This document shows, one piece after another, positions 19,447 to 29,400 of a stretch of DNA of 64,000 nt (position 1 is its first letter; the number at the start of each line of letters is the position of its first letter). A program made the position numbers and the translations under genes. The stretch comes from Gracilaria domingensis (Eukaryota; Rhodophyta; Florideophyceae; Gracilariales; Gracilariaceae): contig VCMS01000071.1 of assembly GCA_022539475.1 (NCBI GenBank), positions 248,001 to 312,000 on the forward strand. The letters run 5' to 3'. Under the pieces are notes generated by a model that saw only the letters and a program-made list of their open reading frames with translations, ran no database searches and had not been told where the DNA came from.

Positions 19447-21489
19447 TTAAAAAGGTGTGTCCGAAAAATCTGGTTGTCCCAGAGCGGCATGGAAGTTAGC
19501 CGAGTCCTCTGCTATTTTCATGAAAAAGGCACTGGGATTTGAAGGGACGTCTGGGGTTACGGGCATTTCATCGGCGTCCGGGGTAGAGTCAGGTACGGGA
19601 ATAGCATCGGTGACGTGAGGAGTATCTAAGACGTCGTCAGTTTCGTCTAGGTCTAGGAGTTCAAGGTCATCCTCGAGGACGTAGAAGGCGTTATGACGTC
19701 CTGTCCGTGACTGATTGAAGTGTCTCCGAACTCGATAAAGACGGCGGGGTTCGTTGGTGCGTGGTTTCATTGGACAGTTTCGTATGATGTGATCAGGCGA
19801 GCCGCAGCGATAACAGTTCATTTTGCCACCATTTTGTCTCCGATGGGAGCTTCGACCAGTGCGGTGGTAGTTCGGAGGATTGTGCTGTCCGAAGCGAGGA
19901 TTGGTGTAGAATGCAGTATTGGGTGCGGATTCCAGAGTCGTTTCGGTGGGTCCTCGGGCTACGTGTTTCTGTAAGACACGGGCTAATGCTCTCGTGAGAG
20001 CTGAGTAGGTTGGCAACTCCTCAGTGGTGCGGTCAAGAGTCGTTAGTGCCCAGGGCTGCTTTTCGACAGCTGTGGATAATATACGACGTTTGTGATAGTC
20101 GTCCTGGAAATGAGGTGGTGCACGGGGGAAAAGGTCCTCCAATTCGTTGGTTAACTTGACAAATGTGTCGTTGAGTGAGGTGCCGGGTGCGACGAAAGTT
20201 TCGAAGCGCAATGATTCCAATTTCGCAAGGATACGTTCTTGTGCAGTTTCCCCGTGAAATTCGGAGTCGAGAATGCGCATTGCTTCATCGTAGTCGTGAA
20301 CCTTGTTTTTGATACACTTGCGGTATGTTAATCGAGCTCCGCCAGTGAACAGGTTGTTCAAGTACTCAAGTGCTTCCGACTTCGTGCACTTATAGTTCTG
20401 AGCAATGTCCTCAAATAACTGGCGCTTCTCGGGCCACGAATCATCGATGGTGCCATTGTATCGGCTACTCGCGTCTTTGTATGCAGTCGAAAAGGCTGTA
20501 GCGAGTTTGTTACTACGGTCATAAGAGCCCTTACTGTCGGTTCCATTAGAGGCCTGCAAAGGGTAGTTGTTTGTTCGGTTGTTATCCTGGCTGTGATATC
20601 CGTGTGAATTGTACACAGAGGGAGTAGCATGTCCAAACGGGGGCGCGGGCGTATTGGCATTATTGGTTATCGCTGCATTAATGTGATGCGTTGGATGTCC
20701 TTCACTGGGCAGTAGACGGTAGTCTGTTGTATTCCTTCGAAGACGAGAGGTGTACGGTTGTTCAGTAGGATTTCTTGGCTGTCTCGGATTTTCTTCTTCG
20801 AACGTTATACGGTGCAAAACCTGCTCTCTTTCTACCTGTTGCGGTGTTTGGTGCTCTGAATTCCGATTGAGGGTAGCTGTCCAAGATGTCGCTAGTCCTG
20901 TGGTGTTCACCTGCTGGGCGGGTATATGGGTGATGTGCGCAGGTGGCGTTGAATGCGGTAATATGGGTTCACCATTAGGTGACATGGAGAGTGTTATCGG
21001 CCTATGCGGATCCGGAGTAATCCGATTGTAGACGATGTATTCCGCCACATTGCGTTCGTGCTGGTATTCACTGCTGTGCCACACAATACGAGCCAAGCGA
21101 AGAGCACGAGACTTTTTCTCGCCGGGAACAAATTCTGGTACTGGTATACCCAGTTTCTCGAATTTCTCCGTAAGCTTGGTGTATATGTTCGGCTTTGCAC
21201 AAACCTCAGGGTGAACAAAAAGTTCGGGGGTAAAGTCCTCTTGTAGTGCAGCCACAAAGTTGCTACCGGTCAAGGCTGATGCACATCGACGAAGGCAGTC
21301 ACGAACCGTTTCCACGAAACGAGTTTGCAGCTCGTTTGTGAAATTTGAACGAGGGCAGAACTGTAGCAAGTTCTCCAAGTCCGAGGGGCTTGGTTGTGCG
21401 GGCTCTCTGAAAGAAAGCGTAGCGTCACCAGTTGCTTCCACGGGATGGGGTGGAGGCGGCTCTGAATCACGCAAGTTATTTGAACTCAT
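19447..21489 (-). CDS. gag: Copia gag
   Basis: 680 codons from an ATG 34 bp inside the 5' LTR edge. The first 350 residues are Pro, Thr and Asn-rich. A capsid-like helical domain follows (about 360-540; SEALEYLNNLFTGGARLTY), then a CCHC zinc knuckle (CYRCGSPDHIIRNC, near 570) and an acidic tail. It would package the element RNA. A separate gag frame is less usual for copia, where gag and pol are often fused. Confidence 0.9.
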   Translation of the reverse strand: MSSNNLRDSEPPPPHPVEATGDATLSFREPAQPSPSDLENLLQFCPRSNFTNELQTRFVETVRDCLRRCASALTGSNFVAALQEDFTPELFVHPEVCAKPNIYTKLTEKFEKLGIPVPEFVPGEKKSRALRLARIVWHSSEYQHERNVAEYIVYNRITPDPHRPITLSMSPNGEPILPHSTPPAHITHIPAQQVNTTGLATSWTATLNRNSEHQTPQQVEREQVLHRITFEEENPRQPRNPTEQPYTSRLRRNTTDYRLLPSEGHPTHHINAAITNNANTPAPPFGHATPSVYNSHGYHSQDNNRTNNYPLQASNGTDSKGSYDRSNKLATAFSTAYKDASSRYNGTIDDSWPEKRQLFEDIAQNYKCTKSEALEYLNNLFTGGARLTYRKCIKNKVHDYDEAMRILDSEFHGETAQERILAKLESLRFETFVAPGTSLNDTFVKLTNELEDLFPRAPPHFQDDYHKRRILSTAVEKQPWALTTLDRTTEELPTYSALTRALARVLQKHVARGPTETTLESAPNTAFYTNPRFGQHNPPNYHRTGRSSHRRQNGGKMNCYRCGSPDHIIRNCPMKPRTNEPRRLYRVRRHFNQSRTGRHNAFYVLEDDLELLDLDETDDVLDTPHVTDAIPVPDSTPDADEMPVTPDVPSNPSAFFMKIAEDSANFHAALGQPDFSDTPF

Positions 21490-21522
21490 CGTGAGTAGCT
21501 CGTTCTCGAGCTGATTCGCGAA

Positions 21523-21756
21523 TATCGCTCCGCAGAAGAGCTGGAGAATGTGTCACGTAACTCACCACAAACCGCGTAGGACTGTGTCAACTACGAGGCA
21601 AGTGTGGTATGTGTTACGAAGTTACTAGCCTTTACGAAGAGGGGTGTAGGAAAGTAGATGGGTCCTACAAGTAGGGTTGATGACAACTGACGACCTTTCA
21701 GACGCGTGACCGTTAGTAGTCGAATTGTAAGTCCTTCGGTCACGTGTGGTTCATCA
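21523..21756 (-). repeat. Copia 5' LTR
   Basis: Matches 15671-15904 throughout, base for base as far as could be read. It abuts the GC-rich island that carries the Rieske gene, about 200 bp from that gene's ATG. Confidence 0.95.
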
Positions 21757-21958
21757 GCCGCACCGCGCGCGCGCCGCGGCCGCACACGCGCGCCAGCTGC
21801 GCGCGCCCCATTGGCCAGCCGCGCGCGCGCGCACGAAAGGCGGCGGCGCGCGCGCCGCGCCGCGCATGCGCGCCGCCATTCAAGCGCGCGCGCGCGCCAG
21901 CGCGCAGCGCGCAGCGCGCGCGCAACGGCGCGCCGCCGTCGCGCCACGAGACCGCGAG

Positions 21959-22024
21959 ATGAGCGCGCCGCCGCGACGCGCCGACGCGCCGCGCGCCGCC
22001 GACGCCGCCGCCGCCGCCGCTGAA

Positions 22025-22077
<53 letters not shown>

Positions 22078-22110
22078 TCCGGCGTCGTCGTCGTCGCCCG
22101 CGGATGCGGA

Positions 22111-22154
<44 letters not shown>

Positions 22155-22669
22155 ACGAGTGGACGTGCGTGGGCAGCGCGCGCGCGTACATGCGGCGCAC
22201 GACCACCATCCTGGTGCGCGGGCGGCTGGTGGCGGTGGTGCACGCGGACGGGCGCTGGCACTGCCTGGACGCGGTGTGCTACCACGCGGGCGGGCCGCTG
22301 TCGGCCGGCGCGCTGCAGCGCGTGCGCGGCCGGCCGTGCCTGCGCTGCCCGTGGCACTCGTACCTGGTGGACATCGAGGACGGCCACGCGCTGTACATGG
22401 ACCTGTCGCGCCGCTACGTCTCCAAGGGCGCGCGCCAGCGCACGCACCGCGTGCGCGTGCGCGCGCGCCGCCTGTTCGTGCGCCTCGCGCTCGGCGGCGC
22501 GCCGCTGCCCAGCGACGACTACGCCGACGCCGGCCGCCAGCCCGCGCTGGCGCGCCGCGCGCAGCGCGCGTTCGGCGGCGCGCCGAGCGGCGCCGCGCGC
22601 GCGCAGCAAGGAGCGCCGCGTCACGGCGCGCGCGCGCCGCGTGACGCCACGCCACAGCCATCGCCTTAA
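21959..22669 (+). CDS. Rieske [2Fe-2S] domain protein, RFESD-like
   Basis: A 236-residue protein with one Rieske domain. Residues 1-80 are low complexity (Ala, then a proline run, Ser, Gly run, five Asp). The domain starts at EWTCVGSA. Cluster ligands are C107-Y-H109 and C130-P-W-H133, with 20 residues between H109 and C130, as in vertebrate RFESD (CYH.GGPL ... CPWH). Downstream SRRYVSKGARQRTHRVRVR and LPSDDYA also match RFESD, whereas oxygenases would show a catalytic domain instead. There is no membrane anchor, so it is not the cytochrome b6f or bc1 Rieske subunit. Family function is unclear; a soluble electron carrier is likely. The ATG at 21959 was chosen because upstream codons are featureless. 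The copia 5' LTR ends about 200 bp upstream. Confidence 0.82.
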
Positions 22670-22750
22670 AAGCGCCAGTGTTTCCCCCGCCGTCATCGCC
22701 ATCGCCGTCCACCCGCGCGAGTTGCGCTCCCCGACGCACCCGCCGCAGCC

Positions 22751-23179
22751 ATGACCGCGCCGTCGCGACACCCGCCCGCCACGCCCACCGCGCGCGCCGC
22801 GCGCCGCCCGCCCTGCCGCTCCGCGCCGCCGCGCCGCCCGCGCAAGCGCGCGCGCCGGCGCCGCGTCGCGCTGCCGCGCGCGCTGGCGCGCAACCTGCTG
22901 CAGCAGCTGTGCGAGCCGGAGCCCTTCGCGCGCACGCCGCCGTGCTCGCCCGTGTCGCCGCGCCGCGCATCCGACCGCAGCCCCGCCGCAGCGTCGGCGC
23001 CATCGCCGCTGCCGCCGCTGCCGCCGCCGCTGGCGCTGCCGCCGCCGCGCGCGCCGCCGCCGCCGCTGTCGCGCGCCGCGCGCCGGCGGCGCGTGCGCGA
23101 CTGGCTGGCCGCGCTGCGCGCGCCGAGCGACGGCGCGCCGTGCGCGCCCGGCTGGCGCGTGCGCTGCCGCGCCTCGTGA
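22751..23179 (+). CDS. Unknown Pro/Arg-rich protein, 142 residues
   Basis: The frame starts at an ATG in the context GCAGCCATGACC, 81 bp after the Rieske stop codon. A TTAAAAG motif overlapping that stop could serve as a TATA-like box. The protein has a basic block (RPRKRARRRR, about 28-38), a possible amphipathic helix (LPRALARNLLQQL), several S/T-P sites (TPPCSPVSPRR) and a Pro/Leu-rich middle. It may be nuclear. Long frames are common by chance in DNA this GC-rich, so the call depends mainly on the promoter-like spacing and the change of composition at the ATG. No family was recognised. Confidence 0.4.
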   Translation: MTAPSRHPPATPTARAARRPPCRSAPPRRPRKRARRRRVALPRALARNLLQQLCEPEPFARTPPCSPVSPRRASDRSPAAASAPSPLPPLPPPLALPPPRAPPPPLSRAARRRRVRDWLAALRAPSDGAPCAPGWRVRCRAS

Positions 23180-23717
23180 ACAAGTTGAGCACTAAACCGC
23201 GCCGCCCGCGCCGCGTCGCCCCGCCCCCCGCTTTGTGGCTGACGTGCGCCGCGCCGCGCCGCGCCGCGCTTCGCGCAGCCAGGCGCGCCGCTTGCCTCGC
23301 GCGCCGCGCTTACACGCCGCGCCGCCTCGAGCCGCCTGCGGCGCGCGCGCGCGCGTGACACGGCGGGCGCCCGCCGCGCGCGCGCGCGCGTGGCGCGCTG
23401 CGCGCGCGTGGCGCGCTGCAACCGCGCGTCGATATGCGCCGCACCTTTTGCCGCGGCGCGCCGCCGCCGCGCCAGCGCCGCGCCCGTGGAAGCTGCGCGC
23501 CGCGCGCTCATTCGCCGCGCTGTCCCGCCGCCGTGCCGCGCGCTTGGCGCGCGCGCGCGCGCGCCAGCCGCGCTCATAGCGCGCCTCATACGCGCGCCGC
23601 GCGCGCGCCGCGCAGCGCGCCGCGCCGCGGCGGCTCGCGAAAGCGCCGCGCAGCGCGCGCCGCGCCGCCTATGACGCCGTGTCAAGCGCCGGGCGCCGCG
23701 CCGCGCCGCGCCGCGCC

Positions 23718-23718
<1 letters not shown>

Positions 23719-23754
<36 letters not shown>

Positions 23755-23771
23755 CCCCCCCCCCCCCCCCC
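23719..23771 (+). repeat. (CGCA)n array followed by poly-C
   Basis: About nine CGCA units (to 23754) pass directly into a run of 17 C (23755-23771). It marks the right edge of the GC-rich island. Confidence 0.92.
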
Positions 23772-23910
23772 GCCGTACCAAATCGACGTATCTTGGTAGA
23801 TACCCTTGGCGTAACACGCGCGCACAAAAATGCCGCACCGCAGCAGCAATCAAATCGCCGCCGAGATTCTCGGCCCCACTGTCAACCCGCTGTTGCCGCT
23901 GTTGCCGCTG

Positions 23911-23917
23911 TATAAAC
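23911..23917 (+). promoter_or_regulatory. TATA box of the GSDH-like gene
   Basis: TATAAAC lies 110 bp before the ATG at 24021, in GC-rich surroundings. Transcription would start near 23940. Confidence 0.65.
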
Positions 23918-23958
23918 ACTACCCTGGAGCGCTCATTCCCCGACCTCTGCTTTCAACC

Positions 23959-24093
23959 ATGCATCCCCCGTCCTCTACGCGCGCGCAAGCAAGGCCCCCC
24001 CCCCCCACGCGACCCCCGTCATGCCTCGTCTCACCACCCCCGCTCTCGCGCCACTGCTGCCGCCGCTGCTGCTGCTGCTGCTGCTGCTGCTGA
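23959..24093 (+). other. Overlapping upstream ORF with a 12-C run
   Basis: An ATG at 23959, downstream of the TATA box, opens a 44-codon frame that overlaps the main start at 24021 in another phase and stops at 24093. A run of 12 C (23995-24006) lies between the two starts, so a change in run length would alter how the two frames relate. It may lower translation of the main frame, or the C run may be miscounted. Confidence 0.45.
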
Positions 24094-25481
24094 GCGCGTC
24101 GCGGCCGCGCGTGGCGCGCGCCAATGTGCTCAACTCGTTCAACAAGCGCACGCGCCTCGGCAACCGCGTCGTGCACACAAAGTTTTTCGCGCAGATTCCA
24201 GACTGGAACGGCCAGCCGGCGCGAATTAACTTTATCACCTCGCTGGGCCCCAACCTGTACGTGTGCACCGACACCACTGGCGGCCTCGTCTACCAGGTCA
24301 CGCCGTGGGGGAGCGTGTCGCTCTTCTTCGACGTGGCCGACGCCATGCGCCGCGCCACGGCGCGCCGCATGTCCTTCGCAAACCGCGTGCACGGCGGGCT
24401 GAGAAGCCTGGCGTTTCACCCCGATTTCTACACCAACGGCCTGTTGTACGTGAGCGCCATGGAGCAGGTGCCCCTCAAGCCGTGGCTGTTTCGCTACCTG
24501 TCCAGGCCGCCTGTCACGGCGCGCGCCGACAGCGTCGTACTCGAGTTTCGATACCACTTCAAGCAGCGGCGCGTGCTGCCCTGGACGTATCGACAGGTGC
24601 TGCGGGTGGCAGTGCCAGTATTTGACCACCCAATTAAACAGATTGCCTTCTATTGGCGCAACCTGTATATCGCCCACGGCGACGGCTCCGTGCAGAGCGC
24701 CACTGCCGGCGGTGGACAGCGCAACGACGCGCTGGGCAAGATCCTGCGCATCAACCCGCTCAAGCGCGCCCATCAGCCGTATTCCATCCCGTTTTCCAAC
24801 CCGTTTCGCACGTCGTGGCGCCTGTCCGAGATCTACGCCACGGGCTTCAGAAACCCGCACAACTTGTGCTTCGGAAAGTGGGGCGAGCTCTTCGTCACCG
24901 ACGTGGGACGCGACAACTTTGAGGAGATTAATATTGTCAAGCCGGGTGCCAATTACGGCTGGTCGCAGCGAGAGGGCCATTCTCAACACTTGCCGAGCGG
25001 CGGTTTGCTCAGTGGAATCGGTCCACTCCCATGGAATGATTCCGCCTATGGCTATACCTATCCCAACATGATCTTGGGACACCGCGCCCAGTTCGGCCGC
25101 CGCTTTGTGGGCCAGGCGATTGCCAGCAGCTGTCCAATAGAAAACAAATCTCCGCTGTCCAACACCATTCTGTTCAGCAACTTTCCAACCGGCGAGATGT
25201 ACTACTCGCTGCTGAGCGAAATGAGGGCGGCACGCACGACGGGAAACCCGTGGCAACTCACGTCTGCGACCGTGTTTCGGCCCACAATCTTCTTTGACCA
25301 TGACGGCAACCCTAAAACACCCGCCAAGAGAGTGGACAGGTTGTTGGACATTGTGCAAATGGACCCCCGCTTCGCCAGCCAAAGCAGGGTGGACGTGCGC
25401 TTTGGAAAGGGACCCGGCGGCGAGATATACTGGTCCAGTAAGAAGAATGGAAGAATCTACTTGATCACCAATTCGCGATGA
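24021..25481 (+). CDS. Secreted glucose/sorbosone dehydrogenase-like beta-propeller
   Basis: 486 residues, no intron. Residues 1-34 form a signal peptide with a run of nine to ten leucines and an Ala-Arg-Ala exit, so the protein enters the secretory path. The rest matches the GSDH six-bladed propeller shared by PQQ sugar dehydrogenases and HHIP-like proteins: LRSLAFHPDFYTNGLLYVS (about 127-145), DALGKILRINP (about 236-246), YATGFRNPHNLCF (272-284), GELFVTDVGRDNFEEIN and GANYGW after that, and GGEIYWSSKKNGRIY at the end. Most eukaryotic members have unknown substrates, and PQQ use is not certain. Codon use is GC-rich at the 5' end and relaxes toward the 3' end as the gene leaves the GC island. 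Confidence 0.85.
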   Translation: MPRLTTPALAPLLPPLLLLLLLLLSASRPRVARANVLNSFNKRTRLGNRVVHTKFFAQIPDWNGQPARINFITSLGPNLYVCTDTTGGLVYQVTPWGSVSLFFDVADAMRRATARRMSFANRVHGGLRSLAFHPDFYTNGLLYVSAMEQVPLKPWLFRYLSRPPVTARADSVVLEFRYHFKQRRVLPWTYRQVLRVAVPVFDHPIKQIAFYWRNLYIAHGDGSVQSATAGGGQRNDALGKILRINPLKRAHQPYSIPFSNPFRTSWRLSEIYATGFRNPHNLCFGKWGELFVTDVGRDNFEEINIVKPGANYGWSQREGHSQHLPSGGLLSGIGPLPWNDSAYGYTYPNMILGHRAQFGRRFVGQAIASSCPIENKSPLSNTILFSNFPTGEMYYSLLSEMRAARTTGNPWQLTSATVFRPTIFFDHDGNPKTPAKRVDRLLDIVQMDPRFASQSRVDVRFGKGPGGEIYWSSKKNGRIYLITNSR

Positions 25482-26456
25482 CGTCGTCAACGGCGCATCA
25501 CTTCCACCGTGTGCAACGAGTAACAGCGCAAACTCTTTCTACCCTCGAGGCGGCCTCTTTTTTCCGTGGCCGCCCTCCGTGCACACGAGATGCCAACAAT
25601 CCGTACAGTAGCAACAAAACCCGAGTATAAAAAGAAAAAAAGAGTCGGGAGACACGGCTCTTACGTCGGAGTTTTAACAATTCCAAGTTGCATTTGGCAG
25701 CAACCGCCCTAATCAGGTTATAATGCGCAGATACAGCCATATATTCCTCACAAATGTACGGGTAGGTCATCTATCGGGCGCTGACGCCCAGAGAGTTGGG
25801 AATACGACAATCTTCGCCAGGGACGTTCGCTTTCATTCAGCCGCCAATTCTGCCGTCCCTCAGCCCTTGTCGCTAAAATGACGATCTGATTCAGACAGAA
25901 GATGATGCACTCAGTGCATCAGTTCTCCTTATACATTCTAGTACGCCATCGTATGGATCACGTCCTCGATTTCCCCTTGCTTTCCCTCCCAGTTGTGACA
26001 AAGGCGGATTACTCTGGCCTGTACCACATGGGGACAATGTACAGATTTCTAAAGACCGCCCTCTCACCTACAGAGCTTCCTTTTGAAACGTTCACAAACT
26101 ACAAAACTGTAGCCGTGTTACGCTCAAGAAGCAACTTCTGTGGTATAGGCTCAATAGGTGATCTCATCTGCGTGAGTATGACTGCAAAGATGTTTTCGCC
26201 CGTTCATCTCTTGTTTCTTCCAAGTACCTCTTCCTTCATCCCCTTGAGGTCACATCGGCTGAGGAGCACGCCACAGCAAGGCGCACTACGTGTGCCATAT
26301 TGCGCCGTACAAGATGATGCTTTGACAGCTATATCCTTCTCTCAATCTTTCGTTCAAAAACGAAAGCGGTGAAAGGCGCAGCCAGTCGCTCCACATCTGG
26401 TCTCCGACTCAAATGTTCTTTCCACTTTTCATGATCTATCCTGAAAGATCGAATTC
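25482..26456. other. Intergenic, no convincing gene
   Basis: About 975 bp between two convergent genes. A 156-codon plus-strand frame (25902-26372) exists, but its composition is not protein-like and it has no neighbour or motif to support it. Nothing else was recognised. Confidence 0.45.
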
Positions 26457-29400
26457 CTACAGTAAATCCATGGTCAGTGCCTCAGCCTGCCATAATTGAG
26501 CTTCATCCTCGCTAGTAGCCGATATGCAGCGACCAGTGACGTGTATCCCTTCGCTTGAAATCTCAAAAGGGCATTTGTACGCTTTCTGCGTGGATTCCAC
26601 TTGTGAGTTAGCATCCAAAATGTAGAGGTCTCCCACCTTGTCCGTTCGCATGAGTTGAAGAATTTTGAAAGGAAGGTCAGGTTTTTGCAATGACTGAAAC
26701 CTTAAACGACAATCTGGGTCACAAAAAATCCCGTACGGCGTGTTGCTGCAGACATCTTCGCGAAGAACACTTCTCAAAAGCCTTTGATTCTCGCCATACG
26801 GAAACAATCGGCGCTTTTCAAGAGCGTCCTCTAACCACTTCAATCTCGTTATGATTCCCGCCCGGGGAGAGTAACGAAAGTTAAACGTAATGAACTGTTG
26901 CAAACTCACAAACCATATCTTCTTATGATTCTTTTCAAAACTCGTCCCGCGTTCAACATCTGCACCAAACTCAAAGAAAACGCCTTCGCTTTTGCATTAA
27001 CACCCTTCAAGCGCCACTTATGCTTCGAGGGTTCCTCATACACAAGCTTGTAGTCACTATCCAAGTAAACACGCTCGTTTGGAACATGGGTTTGCGCGTT
27101 CGTAATCTGTTCACACTTTTTCAAGTTCATTATAATTATTGATTTGTTGCTCAACAGGTTAGCCAATTGGATAACAGGGCTAACCTTCTCCGTGGCTTCA
27201 CAATTCTCAGAGTTCAACAAACTGGGTTCCATAACATCATTGCCGAGGAGTACGCCAAGGCTTCCAACTGTTGCGTGACGCCTAAGAAACTCGGATGACA
27301 TATTGAGTAAATACACCCATCCAATGGGTATAAACACTTTGCTGAAAATGGCAGTCACTTCCTTTTGGTCAGCACCATCAGACTCATGATTGCTATGTTC
27401 TTCTTCTTCGTCCTTATTGGTGATGAAAGGATTTACTGGTCCCTTATACTCTCCAATAAAGCAATTTGTAAAACAGCGGACGAGGCCAATAAGCTTCATG
27501 AAACCAGCGAACGTCTGTTCGCTCGGTACCAATATGAACGATAGGATTGAGAATCCAAGAGCAGTCAAACGAGCCGGTTCCACCATAACTATGAGAGAAT
27601 TATGTCCGTACTCAATGACCATACATGTTGGGCTTTCAAGTGGAATTGCAGAGTGTGGACGAAGCTGAACACAAATACCGTGAAGTCGAAGTTGTTCTGC
27701 ATTGTCCCAGAACGGAAAATCTCCTGCGCCTCTCACTGTTGCAAGGTGGATCAGATCTTCCTCATCAAGCAGTATATCGTTTTCCAAAGCTATGAGACGC
27801 ATGAAGAGTAAGAACATTTGTCCTCGAAAGCAGTTTCCTATCGGCTTGTCATCATTCATGTGAAAGTCTCTCATCCATCTTGAGGGAACTACTCGCCGAC
27901 TAATTTCGCTCACCAACACCTTGTTTTCAAGGAGAACCAAATGTAGATGAAGCAGTTCAATGTTTTCGGAAAGAATGTCGGCGAGCAAGGCTAGCACGTA
28001 GTTGCTCTCCAACAATTGTTGACAGCTTTCAAGAGCAGCTGCGGCGGAAAACAGCAGCAGAATGCTAAACTCAGAATCCACCGAGTGCGAAGCGTCGCCA
28101 TATCTATTAATAGCCCAGTAGACCATGGCTGCTGCATACCGCCGCCGATTACCAAGTGAACTGTACTGCTCATGATTGCCCCACATACCTGCAGTCGCAG
28201 TATATTGGGGATTTCCCACGACATGACCAGGTTCTTTTTCTCCGTGACGGGTCTCTTCTTGAAGCCCCTGAAGAAGCTCTTCAAACCATTCTTCGAAAAT
28301 GGACGAGTCAACTCGTTGGATGTCTGAAAGTTGATTCATCTTATCAGACAAATCAAAAGTCATGGATTCGCTCAGTGGTCCGTACAAAAGAGTCCTCAAC
28401 TTCCCTGCAACTTTCGCTTTTTCAACCTGTATTGTTCTAGGAGTACCCATAGAACGAGGCTGGCTTTCAAAAACTCGATCAATCAAGGCAAGTGTCCACG
28501 GCGAGTGTTTCAGAGAAGATTTCCATAACTTCGATACATGCTTTGCTAGGATGGGCTGTCTCGGAAAGCCAGGAGCACCAACGGATAAAAGCTTGAGCAA
28601 GTTCTCCTGTGCTCCAGGGTTGGTGAATTGGGAGGCTAGAATGTGACAGATATAGTACATGTCAAGCGGTTCATCTCTCTCTGACACTCTATGGACACCT
28701 CTTACTACACTTGCCAATTCCACCATGGATTCTGGATTAGTTTGATGTGATTTTGATGCAAACCTCTGCTCAATCCTGTGTCTGGACATAGCGATGTTGA
28801 TGTTATTTTGCTCTTCATGCCGTAATTCTATGTTTGTCCGAATGGACAAATTATGAGATGCGTTGTCGGTCCCATTTGTCTGTGATCGGGACCTTTGCAC
28901 ACTCGCACCTTTGGACAATCGGTACTCCAGTTCCTGGATTGCTTCTCGTTCTTTCTCTATTAGTCGCACAATTCTGTCCTTCAGAGCCGCCCTGCGAGCG
29001 GAACGGGATTGGCTGCAGTTGCTCCCAGCGGGTTCTTGCGTACATTCTTCATTCCATGAATTGCTGTGCTTGGCCTCAGTGCGATTGTTGTCCGGTTCAG
29101 GACGTAACGGTAGGTACTCACCAGGTGGAATGATGTGACTGTGAATATCTCGGTTCATTAGACGTTGCCCGGTCTCCATCAAACGATTGAGTCCCCCTTC
29201 GATTTCCCGCTTCCTCAACATTAATCTCTGCAATTCTTCATTCAACAGCCTGAGGTGCTCTCTCTCACGAACATGAGAACGGGCGTCAATGAGTAAGCTG
29301 TTTCGCTTGCGTTCTATTGATGCAAAATGAGAAGCAGTCTTCCTCAGCAAAGGCTTTACCTTAGAAGCACGGCGATTGGCTTCTTGGTATGCGTAGATTA

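Larger units (their letters stand above)
15671..21756 (-). mobile_element. Ty1/copia LTR retrotransposon, looks whole
   Basis: A 6,086-bp element on the minus strand with 234-bp terminal repeats that look identical by eye, and a 5-bp target duplication GCCGC (15666-15670 and 21757-21761). Gag and pol are two long adjacent frames. Pol domain order is protease, integrase, reverse transcriptase, RNase H, which defines copia. A purine tract (GGAAGAGAGTGAG on the minus strand) precedes the 3' LTR. No TGG-type primer site is obvious next to the 5' LTR. Identical LTRs and long frames point to a recent insertion; no breaks were seen. Confidence 0.95.
21757..23820. other. Extreme GC-rich island
   Basis: About 2 kb made almost wholly of G and C, with GCGC and GCC strings dominating and all frames open for long distances on both strands. 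Similar composition appears left of the copia element (about 15.28-15.67 kb), so the element has split one island. Neighbouring DNA is near 50% GC. Long Ala/Arg/Pro-rich frames on either strand here are mostly artefacts; only those with independent support were called. Confidence 0.9.
23180..24020. other. GC-rich intergenic with repeats and a promoter
   Basis: About 840 bp. It holds GCGC-rich DNA, a (CGCA)n array with a 17-C run, then a drop to normal composition near 23.8 kb and the promoter of the sorbosone-dehydrogenase-like gene. Arg/Ala-rich open frames were not called. Confidence 0.6.

Noticed and set aside
21591-23192. Very long Ala/Arg-rich open frames on both strands of the GC-rich island
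   Set aside because: DNA nearly free of A and T lacks stop codons in all frames. The products are repetitive Ala/Arg/Pro strings, overlap each other on both strands, and one runs into the copia LTR.
23919-25490. 523-codon minus-strand frame opposite the GSDH-like gene
   Set aside because: A shadow: the plus strand carries a signal peptide and GSDH motifs, while the minus strand has no recognisable domain and starts in the poly-C region.
25902-26372. 156-codon plus-strand frame between convergent genes
   Set aside because: No recognisable feature, and a palindrome-like 3' end; it may be chance.
26890-26915. A tiny GTGAGT...CAG intron joining the two frames of the large coiled-coil gene
   Set aside because: The GTGAGT-to-CAACAG span is 15 bases, a multiple of three, so removing it would not change frame. 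A 19-base variant also leads into the wrong phase.
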